From: Fluviicoccus keumensis | GTDB taxonomy: Bacteria; Pseudomonadota; Gammaproteobacteria; Pseudomonadales; Moraxellaceae | Direction: 5' to 3' | NCBI RefSeq assembly: GCF_004217445.1 | Contig: NZ_SHKX01000013.1 | Coordinates: 124,001-188,000, forward strand | Length of the DNA: 64,000 bases | Part shown: positions 49,511-57,670 of the stretch, piece by piece | How the letters are laid out: every line of letters starts with the position of its first letter | Position numbering within the stretch: the first letter of the stretch is position 1 | Notes under the pieces: generated by a model | Told to the model about the DNA's origin: nothing | Seen by the model: only the letters and a program-made list of their open reading frames with translations | Databases searched by the model: none | Position numbers and translations under genes: made by a program

Positions 49511-52012
49511 ATGAAACGCCGTGATTTACTCAAGAACATGGGCTTCCTGACCACTTCGGTCGCTGTCTTCGGCCTGCCCGGCTGCGGAGGAAGCAGTAAC
49601 GATCCGGCTCCGGCGCCCGCCCCTTCCGGCGACCCGCTCAGCCGTCCGGGCACCACCGGCAGCCATAAATTCCCGCAGGGCGTCATGTCCGCCGATCCCA
49701 AGCCGGATTCGATCATCCTCTGGACGCGCGTGGTCATGGCGGCGGCCGATGATGTCGCCCAGGTTGGCAGCGGCGAGGCGAACATTGCCGTGACACTGGA
49801 AATTTCCGCCAGCACCGACTTCACCACGCTGCTGATCCCGGCGATCGCCCTGAGCGCCCAGGCCGCGCATGACAACTCCCTCCGCCACAAGCTGACCGGC
49901 CTGAACCCGGCCACCACCTATTTCTATCGTTTCAAGGCCGGCACCGGCGTCAGCCGCATCGGTCGCTTCAAGACTGCCCCGGCCGCCGCCGCCAGCCCGG
50001 CCGAACTGAATTTCGCCTTCGTTTCCTGCCAGGACTGGAGCGTCAACCACTGGGTGGGCCTGAACGCGCTGATGCAGCAGGACATCGATTTCCTGGTGCA
50101 CCTGGGCGACTACATCTATGAAGCCGCCGGCGACAGCTATCAGTCCGAAAGCCCGGAAAGCAGCCACACCAAACTGATGCTGCCCAGCCAGACCCTGAAA
50201 CCCGGCAGCACCACCGCGCACGTGGCCACCACGCTGGAAGACTACCGCTACCTGTACAAGCGGTACCGCACCGACTCCCGCCTGCAGGAGCTGCACGCCC
50301 GCTGCGCCATCATCGCCATCTGGGACGACCACGAATTCTCGGATGACTGCTGGCAGAACAACGAGACCTATGACAACGGCTCGGTCACGCTAGTCAACGG
50401 CGTGCTCCCGGTTTCCAATGAGCAACTGGGTGCGCCCTCCACCTCCGCCGCAACCGACACCCGTCAGACCACACGCCGTCGCGCCGCCAACCGCGCCTGG
50501 TTCGAATTCATGCCCGCCGACGTGCCCGACCTGGACGAATCGGTGGCCAGCAACTTCGCCACGGTGAAGATTTACCGCGACCTGCAATTCGGCACCCTGG
50601 CCCATTTCGTCATGACTGACGAACGCCTGTACCGCGCCGACCACGTACTGCCCGAAGCCACGCCCAACCCGGCCAGCGGCCAGCCTTTGGGCAGCATCGG
50701 CGCGCGCTACTTCGTGCCGGAGCCTACCTTCCTGCAAGTTCAGGGCGGCAAGATGATGGCTGCACTGCAGGCGGGAGCCGATGCCGCCAACGCAGCCGGC
50801 AACACACCCGTCGAGAACTACCTGAAGGGCATCCTGGGCAAGTTGCAGATGGACCCCTCGGGCTCGACCCTGACAGCCGCCGAAGCCGGTACGCTCTATG
50901 ACGACGGGCTGGCGCTGGTCTCCGTCATGGGCAAGACCCAGCGTGACTGGTGGAAAACCAAGATGGCCACCAGCCCCTCAACCTGGAAATTCTGGGGCAA
51001 CGAAGTCTCGCTGCTGCGCATGGCGCTGAACCTGAACGCCCTGCCCGCCATCGTCGCCCAGGCCAATGCGCTGGCGGCGGCGGGCAGCAGCACGCTGAAG
51101 AACCTGCTCAATACTTATCTGGTCAACGCCGACCAATGGGATGGCTATGCCGCCGAACGCACCGCCCTGACCGGCTTCCTGAAGGGTGCGGGCGTCAAGA
51201 ATGTGGTGGCGATCACCGGCGACATCCACGCCTTCTACGCCGGGGAAGTCCCGGCCAATTACGGTGCCTACACCGAGGGTGACTCGGCGCTGGTTGACTT
51301 GGTCACCGCCGGGATCAGCTCCTCCAGCTTCTGGAGCTATCTTGCCGGGGTGGTGGGCAGCTTCGAGGATGAAGTCAAAGCCGTGCTGGAAGCGCGCAAG
51401 GCCGATCCGCTGGGCTATGTGAATACGCTGGAAACCAGCACCAATCCGTTCCGGGCGTTGCGGCCGCTGGTCTATTCCTCAGGCAACATGCTGCTGTACC
51501 AGGGCGTGCGTACCGAAGTGGTGAAACAGCTGACGACGCTGCTACCCACCGGTTCGCTGGATGTCGGCACCCCGGCCGGACAGATCGCCTTCGCTACCCT
51601 GTCCCCCAAGCAGCAGAACGACATCAACCGCTTCGCCTTCGAGGAATACCTGAAGCGCGCCACGGCGGCCGGTTACACCCCGGTCAACACCCTGAACGAG
51701 ACCCTGGCCGGGAACATGGGCCAGACGCTGCAGGCGATGGCCGCCGCCGCCGGGCTGACCATTCCCAATCCCTATACCGGCGGCGCCGGCGCGCCACCCG
51801 TGCAGAATCCGTGGATCAAGTACGTGCAGACCAGCACCCAGGGCTTTGCCACGGTCAAGGTCACGCCAACACAGGTGGTCACCAAGTTCCATCACACCAT
51901 GCCGATGGTGGTGAGCGGCGGCACCCGGACGCCGCCGAAAACGGAAGAAGTGGTGACCCTGGTGAAGACCGTCACCGTCAACAAGGACTCGACGGCGCTG
52001 ACGGTCAGCTGA
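49511..52012 (+). CDS. PhoD-like alkaline phosphatase/phosphodiesterase, Tat lipoprotein
   Basis: The product (about 833 residues) starts at the ATG at 49511, with GGGAG 10 bases upstream; an ATG at 49502 is too close to that site. The N-terminus has the twin-arginine motif KRRDLLKNMGF and a lipobox-like LPGC, so it should be exported folded and lipid-anchored. The PhoD-type catalytic region shows FPQGVMSADPKPDSIILWTR, FAFVSCQDW, VHLGDYIYEAAGDS, IAIWDDHEFSDD and VVAITGDIHAFYAG. PhoD enzymes need calcium and iron and release phosphate from esters or teichoic acids. At about 830 residues it is longer than typical PhoD (about 500-600). Confidence 0.88.
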   Translation: MKRRDLLKNMGFLTTSVAVFGLPGCGGSSNDPAPAPAPSGDPLSRPGTTGSHKFPQGVMSADPKPDSIILWTRVVMAAADDVAQVGSGEANIAVTLEISASTDFTTLLIPAIALSAQAAHDNSLRHKLTGLNPATTYFYRFKAGTGVSRIGRFKTAPAAAASPAELNFAFVSCQDWSVNHWVGLNALMQQDIDFLVHLGDYIYEAAGDSYQSESPESSHTKLMLPSQTLKPGSTTAHVATTLEDYRYLYKRYRTDSRLQELHARCAIIAIWDDHEFSDDCWQNNETYDNGSVTLVNGVLPVSNEQLGAPSTSAATDTRQTTRRRAANRAWFEFMPADVPDLDESVASNFATVKIYRDLQFGTLAHFVMTDERLYRADHVLPEATPNPASGQPLGSIGARYFVPEPTFLQVQGGKMMAALQAGADAANAAGNTPVENYLKGILGKLQMDPSGSTLTAAEAGTLYDDGLALVSVMGKTQRDWWKTKMATSPSTWKFWGNEVSLLRMALNLNALPAIVAQANALAAAGSSTLKNLLNTYLVNADQWDGYAAERTALTGFLKGAGVKNVVAITGDIHAFYAGEVPANYGAYTEGDSALVDLVTAGISSSSFWSYLAGVVGSFEDEVKAVLEARKADPLGYVNTLETSTNPFRALRPLVYSSGNMLLYQGVRTEVVKQLTTLLPTGSLDVGTPAGQIAFATLSPKQQNDINRFAFEEYLKRATAAGYTPVNTLNETLAGNMGQTLQAMAAAAGLTIPNPYTGGAGAPPVQNPWIKYVQTSTQGFATVKVTPTQVVTKFHHTMPMVVSGGTRTPPKTEEVVTLVKTVTVNKDSTALTVS

Positions 52013-52014
52013 GG

Positions 52015-53505
52015 CTACTGCCGGTCCAGCAGACGGAAAGTAATGGCTTCGGTCAGATGCGCCGTCTGCAGCGACTCGGAACCGGCCAGATCGGCAATGG
52101 TGCGCGCCACCCGCAACACGCGGTGATAGGCGCGCGCCGACAGCCTCAAGCGCTGCATCGCCTGCTCCAGTAACCGCGCTTCCTTTTCCCCCATCACGCA
52201 ATGGCGATCCAGTTCCGCCGGACTCAATGTCCGGTTGGTCGCGCCCTGTCGCGCCTGCTGCCTCGCCCGCGCCGCCAGCACCCGTTCCCGCACCGCCGCC
52301 GAATCCTCGCCCGGTTTCGCGTCCCGCAAGGCCGCCGCCGGCAGGGCGGGCACTTCAATATGCAGGTCGATGCGATCCAGCAACGGCCCGGACAACTTGC
52401 CGCGGTAACGCCCCACCTGCTCCGGCGTGCAGCGGCAGCGCGGGCTGCCGTCGCCCAGATAGCCGCAGGGACAGGGATTCATCGCCGCCACCAGCTGGAA
52501 TCCGGCGGGAAAGGTGGTCTGCCGCGCCGCGCGCGAGATCACCACATGCCCGGACTCCAGCGGTTCGCGCAGCACTTCCAGCACCTTGCGGTCGAATTCG
52601 GGCAGTTCATCCAGAAACAGCACGCCGTGATGCGCCAGCGTGATTTCCCCCGGACGCGGATTGGAACCGCCGCCCACCAGCGCCGCCGCCGAGGCGGTAT
52701 GGTGCGGAGCGCGAAACGGCGGCAGGCCCAAGGGGTGATCCGGCTGGCCCGCGACGGAATGGATGGTGGCAACTTCCAGGCTGGCGGCCTCGTCCAGCTC
52801 CGGCAGAATGCCGGGCAGGCGCGAGGCCAGCAGCGTCTTGCCGGTGCCGGGCGGCCCCATCATCAGCAGCGAATGCCCGCCCGCCGCCGCGATCTCCAGC
52901 GCCCGGCGGGCGCGGTGCTGGCCCTTGACGTCGGCCAGATCGGCGGGGCGAACCGGATTCAGCGGGCGCGAGGGGGTGGCGCGCGGCAGCATCGTGTCGC
53001 CCTGCAAGTGCGCGCACAGGCTGCCGAGGCAAGCCGCGCCGAACACCCGCGATTGCGGCGGCCTCGCCGCTTCCCCGGCGTTTTCGGCAGGCACAAACAG
53101 AGCGCGGTTTTCCCGTCCCGCCGCCAGGCTGGCCGACAGCACGCCCGGCACGCCGCGCAATTCGCCCGCCAGCGCCAGTTCACCCACGAACTCCCGGTCC
53201 TCCAGCGCCTCCGCCGGAATCTGGCCGCTGGCGGCAAGGATGCCCAAGGCAATCGGCAGGTCATAGCGGCCGCCCTCCTTGGGCAGGTCGGCGGGCGCGA
53301 GATTGATGGTGAGGCGGCGCTGCGGAAATTCAAAACCGGCGTTGAGCAAGGCGGAACGGACCCGATCCTTGCTTTCGCGCACGGCGGCTTCCGGCAAACC
53401 GACAATGGTCAGGGCAGGCAGACCATTGCTCTGGTGGACTTCCACCGTCACGAGGGGAGCGGACAGGCCGATAGCGGCGCGGGTCCGGACGAGGGCGAGC
53501 GACAT
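52015..53505 (-). CDS. comM: YifB/ComM Mg-chelatase-like AAA+ helicase
   Basis: The 496-residue protein starts at the ATG at 53505, with AAGGA 9 bases upstream. It has an N-terminal Lon-protease-like fold (LPALTIVGLPEAAVRESKDR), Walker A GPPGTGKTLLASRLPG, Walker B GVLFLDELPEFDRK, a Cys cluster MNPCPCGYLGDGSPRCRC and the C-terminal helical RARQQARQG to LSARAYHRVLRVARTIADL. ComM is a hexameric helicase that extends branch migration during natural transformation. Other transformation genes are not in the window. It is downstream of ubiK with a promoter candidate between. Confidence 0.94.
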   Translation of the reverse strand: MSLALVRTRAAIGLSAPLVTVEVHQSNGLPALTIVGLPEAAVRESKDRVRSALLNAGFEFPQRRLTINLAPADLPKEGGRYDLPIALGILAASGQIPAEALEDREFVGELALAGELRGVPGVLSASLAAGRENRALFVPAENAGEAARPPQSRVFGAACLGSLCAHLQGDTMLPRATPSRPLNPVRPADLADVKGQHRARRALEIAAAGGHSLLMMGPPGTGKTLLASRLPGILPELDEAASLEVATIHSVAGQPDHPLGLPPFRAPHHTASAAALVGGGSNPRPGEITLAHHGVLFLDELPEFDRKVLEVLREPLESGHVVISRAARQTTFPAGFQLVAAMNPCPCGYLGDGSPRCRCTPEQVGRYRGKLSGPLLDRIDLHIEVPALPAAALRDAKPGEDSAAVRERVLAARARQQARQGATNRTLSPAELDRHCVMGEKEARLLEQAMQRLRLSARAYHRVLRVARTIADLAGSESLQTAHLTEAITFRLLDRQ

Positions 53506-53560
53506 GATGCACATTCCTTGTAATGAAGCGGGCGTCCATCCGTCGGACGCCGGGGCGCGG

Positions 53561-53588
53561 ATTATACCGGTTTTGCCAGGGCCTCCAA
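53561..53588 (-). promoter_or_regulatory. Candidate promoter for comM
   Basis: On the minus strand TTGGAG (53588-53583) and a perfect TATAAT (53566-53561) are spaced by 16 bases. It overlaps the end of ubiK. The leader contains a 7-bp hairpin (GGCGTCC/GGACGCC near 53531-53551). Confidence 0.45.
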
Positions 53589-53816
53589 GGCCTTCAGCTG
53601 CGTCTCCAGCGTCTGCAGCTTGACGCGCGCTTCACTCAGCAACGCGCTTTGGCGGTCGAATTCCTCGCGCGTCACCAGGTCCATCTTGGCGAAAACCTCG
53701 GTCAGCACCGCGTTCAGGTTGCGGTCGACCTCTTGCCACAGGCCGGTCTGATCCGCCTGATTCAAGCGCGCCCGCAACTGCTCACGCACCGTTTGCACCA
53801 AATTATCCAGGGCCAT
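53562..53816 (-). CDS. ubiK: Ubiquinone biosynthesis accessory factor UbiK (BMFP domain)
   Basis: The 84-residue protein starts at the ATG at 53816 (MALDNLVQTVREQLRARLNQ). It has the helical N-terminal half and the C-terminal coiled coil EEFDRQSALLSEARVKLQTL of the UbiK/YqiC family. UbiK binds UbiJ and helps the aerobic ubiquinone-modification complex at the membrane. The open frame upstream to 53906 is not coding. Its position next to comM and upstream of the porin-glnK-amtB block is common in beta-proteobacteria. Confidence 0.9.
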   Translation of the reverse strand: MALDNLVQTVREQLRARLNQADQTGLWQEVDRNLNAVLTEVFAKMDLVTREEFDRQSALLSEARVKLQTLETQLKALEALAKPV

Positions 53817-53883
53817 GCTCTTCTCCGCCCAAAAATTGCACCAATAGAAGGAATTTTCCCCACATGCGCACCAGTTTTGCGCA
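53794..53883 (+). promoter_or_regulatory. Candidate NtrC-type enhancer half-sites
   Basis: TGCACCA occurs at 53794-53800 and 53837-53843, and GCGCACCA sits within TGCGCACCAGTTTTGCGCA at 53865-53883. They match one half of the NtrC operator (GCACCA-N5-TGGTGC) and lie about 115-210 bases upstream of the predicted sigma-54 start site, a normal enhancer distance. The second half-sites are poor, so this is tentative. The first site lies inside the ubiK start region. Confidence 0.4.
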
Positions 53884-53980
53884 CGCCGCCGGCAGTTCGG
53901 GGCCAAAAGGCGGCATCAACGGCAAGTATTGCAGTTTGTTTCGGCCTGTAAACCCTTTGTGACAAGGTATTGCCACAAGT

Positions 53981-53996
53981 TGGCACGGCTTCTGCA
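53981..53996 (+). promoter_or_regulatory. Candidate sigma-54 promoter of the porin-glnK-amtB region
   Basis: TGGCACGGCTTCTGCA matches the sigma-54 consensus (TGGCACG-N4-TTGCA) at all but one core base, with GG and GC at the required -24/-12 spacing. Transcription would begin near 54007, leaving a leader of about 59 bases before the porin start at 54066. Sigma-54 control fits the downstream nitrogen genes. Confidence 0.7.
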
Positions 53997-54065
53997 AAGC
54001 ATAACTGGCAACCCACTTTAAGACGTTTTCCAGTCTGAACACAACGCTGTTTAAGGAGTCACAGA

Positions 54066-55163
54066 ATGAAGCTTTCCAAACTTAGCTGCGCGATTGTCCT
54101 GGGTCAGTTATCCATGGGTGCCGCCGTTGCACACGCCGCCGCCGCGCCAACCCTGGGCGACGTGCTCGGCGCCTCCGGTATCACCGCCTCCGGCTATGTC
54201 GATGGCGCTTACACCCACTTTGATACCGACGCCGGCAGCGCCAGCGCCAACTATTTCGACAGCGCCTCGCCCAGCACCTTCACGCTGAAGCAGGCCTCGG
54301 TCACCATCGCCAAGCAACCGACCGAAGGCTTCGGCGCCCTGCTGAACGTCACCACCGGCACCGACGCCAAGTCGATCCATTCGGCCGGCGCCAGCGCTGA
54401 CGACTTTGATGTTACCCAAGGCTTCGTGCAGTACACCAGCGGTGCGCTGACGGTGATTGGCGGCAAGTTCAACACGCTGGCCGGCGCCGAAGTGATTGCC
54501 CCCACCGGCAACACCAACATTTCGCGCTCGGTGGCGTTCCTGAACGCCCTGCCGTTCACCCATACCGGCGTGCGCCTGTCCTATGCCGTGGCCAGCAACC
54601 TGACCGTGTATCTGGGCAGCAACAACGGCTGGGACCAGCTGCAGGACGGCAACAAGGGCAAGACCACGGAACTGGGCGTGAGCTTCGCTCCCTCTGACCT
54701 GATCAGCGGCGCCATTTACGGCTATACCGGCGGCGAAGGTTCGCCCTCGCAGAAGCAGACCCTGGTGGACGTGGTGGTGACGATCAAGCCGATCAAGCCG
54801 CTGGCCTTCGTCATCAACTACGACCAGGGCAGCCGTGACGGCGCCAGCGCCGTGGTCGCGGGCGACAAGGCCAAGTGGACCGCCATCAACCTGTACACCA
54901 ACTACCAGTTCACCGACAAGCTGCGCGGCTCGCTGCGCCTGGAACAGTTTGACGACAAGGGCGGCCTGAAGCTGGGCACCGTCGGCGGCATGGCGCAGAA
55001 GGTGAAGAGCTACACCGCTACCGTGGGCTACGCCATGGCGGATAACTTCGAACTGCGCGGCGAGCTGCGTCAGGACAAGTCGAACCAGAAGGGCTACACC
55101 AAGGACAGCGCCGCGACCGACAAGCAACAGTACTTTGCGGTGGAAGGCCTGTACAAGTTCTAA
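54066..55163 (+). CDS. OmpL-like (BBP2-type) outer-membrane porin
   Basis: The 365-residue protein has a signal peptide ending GAAVAHA and a mature sequence of amphipathic strands ending in YFAVEGLYKF, the terminal-Phe signal for outer-membrane insertion. Features of the BBP2/OmpL-like family are ITASGYVDGAYTHFDT near the start, GGKFNTLAGAEVIAP with NTNISRSVAF, and PFTHTGVRLSYAVASNLTVY. It lies between the sigma-54 promoter candidate and glnK-amtB, suggesting a role in taking up nitrogen compounds during limitation; that link is inferred from position. The substrate is unknown. Confidence 0.85.
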   Translation: MKLSKLSCAIVLGQLSMGAAVAHAAAAPTLGDVLGASGITASGYVDGAYTHFDTDAGSASANYFDSASPSTFTLKQASVTIAKQPTEGFGALLNVTTGTDAKSIHSAGASADDFDVTQGFVQYTSGALTVIGGKFNTLAGAEVIAPTGNTNISRSVAFLNALPFTHTGVRLSYAVASNLTVYLGSNNGWDQLQDGNKGKTTELGVSFAPSDLISGAIYGYTGGEGSPSQKQTLVDVVVTIKPIKPLAFVINYDQGSRDGASAVVAGDKAKWTAINLYTNYQFTDKLRGSLRLEQFDDKGGLKLGTVGGMAQKVKSYTATVGYAMADNFELRGELRQDKSNQKGYTKDSAATDKQQYFAVEGLYKF

Positions 55164-55170
55164 CCGTTTT

Positions 55171-55210
55171 GGGCCACCTCCCTTCCCCTTTCGGGAGGGG
55201 CCCCTTTCTC
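55171..55210 (+). terminator. Imperfect terminator/attenuator between the porin gene and glnK
   Basis: A GC-rich hairpin (CCTCCC/GGGAGG core at about 55177-55198, extended by GGG/CCC with two mismatches) is followed by TTTCTC, just ahead of the glnK ribosome site AGGAG. It could reduce, rather than stop, transcription into glnK-amtB. Confidence 0.6.
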
Positions 55211-55222
55211 AGGAGCATCATG

Positions 55223-55561
55223 ATGAAACTGGTTACCGCCATCATCAAGCCGTTCAAGCTGGATGACGTTCGCGAAGCCCTCTCCGATATCGGCGTGCAG
55301 GGCATCACCGTCACCGAAGTGAAGGGTTTCGGCCGCCAGAAAGGCCACACCGAACTCTACCGTGGCGCAGAGTACGTCGTGGACTTCCTGCCCAAGGTCA
55401 AGATCGAAGTCGCCATCGGCGACGACCTGCTGGATCAGGTGATCGAGGCCATCACCAAGGCCGCGAATACCGGCAAGATCGGCGACGGCAAGATCTTTGT
55501 CAGCAGCCTGGAGCAGGTGATCCGCATCCGCACCGGCGAAACCGGCGTCGACGCCGTCTGA
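55223..55561 (+). CDS. glnK: Nitrogen regulatory protein PII (GlnK)
   Basis: The 112-residue signal protein has exactly the family length when started at the second of two adjacent ATGs (55223, AGGAG 7 bases upstream). It opens MKLVTAIIKPFKLDDVREAL. The T-loop is HTELYRGAEYVVDFLPKVKI with uridylylation Tyr51, and the ATP/2-oxoglutarate site includes TGKIGDGKIFV and RIRTGETG. It senses nitrogen status and blocks AmtB when nitrogen is sufficient. It lies directly upstream of amtB. Confidence 0.97.
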   Translation: MKLVTAIIKPFKLDDVREALSDIGVQGITVTEVKGFGRQKGHTELYRGAEYVVDFLPKVKIEVAIGDDLLDQVIEAITKAANTGKIGDGKIFVSSLEQVIRIRTGETGVDAV

Positions 55562-55611
55562 CCCCAGCCCCAAACCCTTTGTCCTTTCAGGCTATCACGT
55601 GGAGAACCACC

Positions 55612-57117
55612 GTGAAAAAGTTCCTTATTGCCCTGAGTTTGAGCAGCGCCCTGTTCAGCGCCGCCCCGCTCTATGCCGAAGAGGCCGCCGCGCCTGCTGC
55701 GGCTACCCCTGCCGTGACGGCTGCCGCTCCGGCGCCCGCTGCGGCTGCTGCTCCCGCTCCGGCGGCGGCTGAGGCGGCTCCCGCCGCTGCCGCGCCGGCT
55801 CCCGCTACCACCAACAAGGCGGATGACGGCTTCCTGATGATGTCGGCCGCCTTCGTCATCCTGATGTCCATCCCCGGCCTGGCCCTGTTCTACGGCGGCC
55901 TGGTGCGCAAGAAGAACATGTTGTCGGTGCTGATGCAGGTCTTCACCATCTTCTCGCTGATCACCGTCCTGTGGATGATTTACGGCTACAGTATCGCCTT
56001 CACCGAGGGCAACGCCTTCTTCGGCTCGCTGTCGAAGGTGTTCCTGAACGGCGTCACCGCCGATTCGCTGGCGGCGACCTGGAGCAAGGCGACCACGATC
56101 CACGAAATGATCTATATCGTGTTCCAAGGCGCATTCGCCGCCATCACCTGCGGCCTGATCGTCGGCGCTTTTGCCGAACGCGCCAAGTTCGCCGGTGTGC
56201 TGGCCTTCACCGTACTGTGGTTCACCTTCTCCTACCTGCCTATCGCCCACATGGTGTGGTACTGGGCCGGTCCGGATGCCTACACGACGGCTGACGCCGC
56301 CGCCGCCGCTACTGCAACGGCCGGATTGTTGTTCCAGAAGGGTGCGCTGGACTTCGCGGGCGGCACCGTGGTGCACATCAACGCCGCTGTCGCCGGTCTG
56401 GTGGGTGCGTATGTGATCGGCAAGCGTGTCGGCTACGGCAAGGAATCCATGTCTCCCCACAACATGGTGATGGCCATGATCGGCGCCTCGCTGCTGTGGT
56501 TCGGCTGGTTCGGCTTCAACGCCGGGTCCGCTCTGGAAGCCAACGGCATCGCCGGTCTCGCCTTCATCAACACCTGGGTCGCGACCGCTGCCGCTGCTGT
56601 GTCCTGGTCGTTCGCGGAATGGATCTTCAAGGGCAAGCCCTCCCTGCTGGGCGGCATCTCGGGCGCGGTGGCCGGTCTGGTCGCCATTACCCCGGCTTGC
56701 GGCTTCGTGGGTGTGAGCGGTGCGCTGGCCCTGGGCCTGCTGGCCGGTATCATCTGCCTGTGGGGCGTGCATGGCCTGAAGAAGCTGCTGGGTGCGGATG
56801 ATGCGCTGGATGTGTTCGGTGTGCACGGCGTCGGCGGTATCCTCGGTGCGCTGCTGACCGGCGTGTTCGCGGCTCCTTCGCTGGGCGGCGTGGGCATCTG
56901 GGACTATGTCGCCAACGGCGTGGCTCCGGGCTATGACATTCTCGGCCAAGTGAAGATCCAGGCGATTGCCGTCGGCACCACCATCGTGTGGTCCGGCGTG
57001 GTCTCCTTCATCGCCTACAAGCTGGTTGACATGACCATCGGCCTGCGGGTTGACGAAGAGAACGAGCGTATCGGTCTGGACGTTACCTCTCACGGCGAGC
57101 GCGCCTACAACGACTAA
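55612..57117 (+). CDS. amtB: Ammonium transporter AmtB
   Basis: The 501-residue channel starts at the GTG at 55612 (GGAG 8 bases upstream). It has a cleavable signal peptide (KKFLIALSLSSALFSAAPLYAEE), then an Ala/Pro linker of about 45 residues, then 11 membrane helices. Family motifs are IPGLALFYGGLVRKKNM, the twin-His pore residues in GTVVHINAAVAGLVGAYV and FGVHGVGGILGALLTGVF, and the phenylalanine gate region. The C-terminal RVDEENERIGLDVTSHGERA is the GlnK-docking tail. The low-complexity linker is unusual compared with the E. coli protein. Confidence 0.97.
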   Translation: MKKFLIALSLSSALFSAAPLYAEEAAAPAAATPAVTAAAPAPAAAAAPAPAAAEAAPAAAAPAPATTNKADDGFLMMSAAFVILMSIPGLALFYGGLVRKKNMLSVLMQVFTIFSLITVLWMIYGYSIAFTEGNAFFGSLSKVFLNGVTADSLAATWSKATTIHEMIYIVFQGAFAAITCGLIVGAFAERAKFAGVLAFTVLWFTFSYLPIAHMVWYWAGPDAYTTADAAAAATATAGLLFQKGALDFAGGTVVHINAAVAGLVGAYVIGKRVGYGKESMSPHNMVMAMIGASLLWFGWFGFNAGSALEANGIAGLAFINTWVATAAAAVSWSFAEWIFKGKPSLLGGISGAVAGLVAITPACGFVGVSGALALGLLAGIICLWGVHGLKKLLGADDALDVFGVHGVGGILGALLTGVFAAPSLGGVGIWDYVANGVAPGYDILGQVKIQAIAVGTTIVWSGVVSFIAYKLVDMTIGLRVDEENERIGLDVTSHGERAYND

Positions 57118-57145
57118 CCGATTCCGGTTCGGTCAGCTACAATGG

Positions 57146-57169
57146 AACGGAGGCTTCGGCCTCCGTTTT
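57146..57169 (+). terminator. Intrinsic terminator after amtB
   Basis: AACGGAGGC/GCCTCCGTT form a 9-bp stem with a TTCG loop and a T run, 28 bases after the amtB stop. Confidence 0.85.
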
Positions 57170-57199
57170 CATTTACTGGCCGTCAACACCGGAGGTTAC

Positions 57200-57670
57200 A
57201 TGTCCCGCATCATCCCAGCCTGCCTGACACTGCTTTGCCTGGCCCTGCCTTGTCACGCCGAAATCTTCCAGTGGACCGACGCCGACGGCAAGGTGCACTT
57301 CACCGACAAGCCGCCCGCCAACCAGAAATCACGGACTGTGGACATCCGCACCCCGGGAGGGACAGCCCCTTCGCCCAGCGCCGCGCCCGCCAGCACCTCC
57401 GGCAATGACGACGCCTTAGCGCGTCAGCGGCGCATGCTGAAAACCCTGGACGAAGAAAAAGCGGTGAAAGCGGAGGCCGAGCGCAAGGCGACCGCGCAAC
57501 GGAACGCCCAGCAGCAGAACTGCGCCACGCTGCGCGATCAGCAGCGCCAGTACAACGAGGGCGGACGCTTTTACTCGCTGGATGACAAGGGCGAACGGAA
57601 GTATCACACCGATGAGGAAATCGCCAAACAGCAGGAACAGGTAAACCGCGCCCTGGCCAAATGCCGCTAA
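57200..57670 (+). CDS. DUF4124 domain-containing secreted protein
   Basis: The 156-residue protein starts at the ATG at 57200 (GGAGG ribosome site 4 bases upstream). After the signal peptide (MSRIIPACLTLLCLALPCHA) comes the DUF4124 core EIFQWTDADGKVHFTDKPP, a short beta motif. A helical, charged region with KTLDEEKAVKAEAERKATAQ and a Cys pair (C in NCATLRD and the final ALAKCR) follows. The role of the domain is unknown; it is common in the periplasm of beta- and gamma-proteobacteria. It converges with the sensor kinase gene, overlapping by 4 bases. Confidence 0.88.
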   Translation: MSRIIPACLTLLCLALPCHAEIFQWTDADGKVHFTDKPPANQKSRTVDIRTPGGTAPSPSAAPASTSGNDDALARQRRMLKTLDEEKAVKAEAERKATAQRNAQQQNCATLRDQQRQYNEGGRFYSLDDKGERKYHTDEEIAKQQEQVNRALAKCR

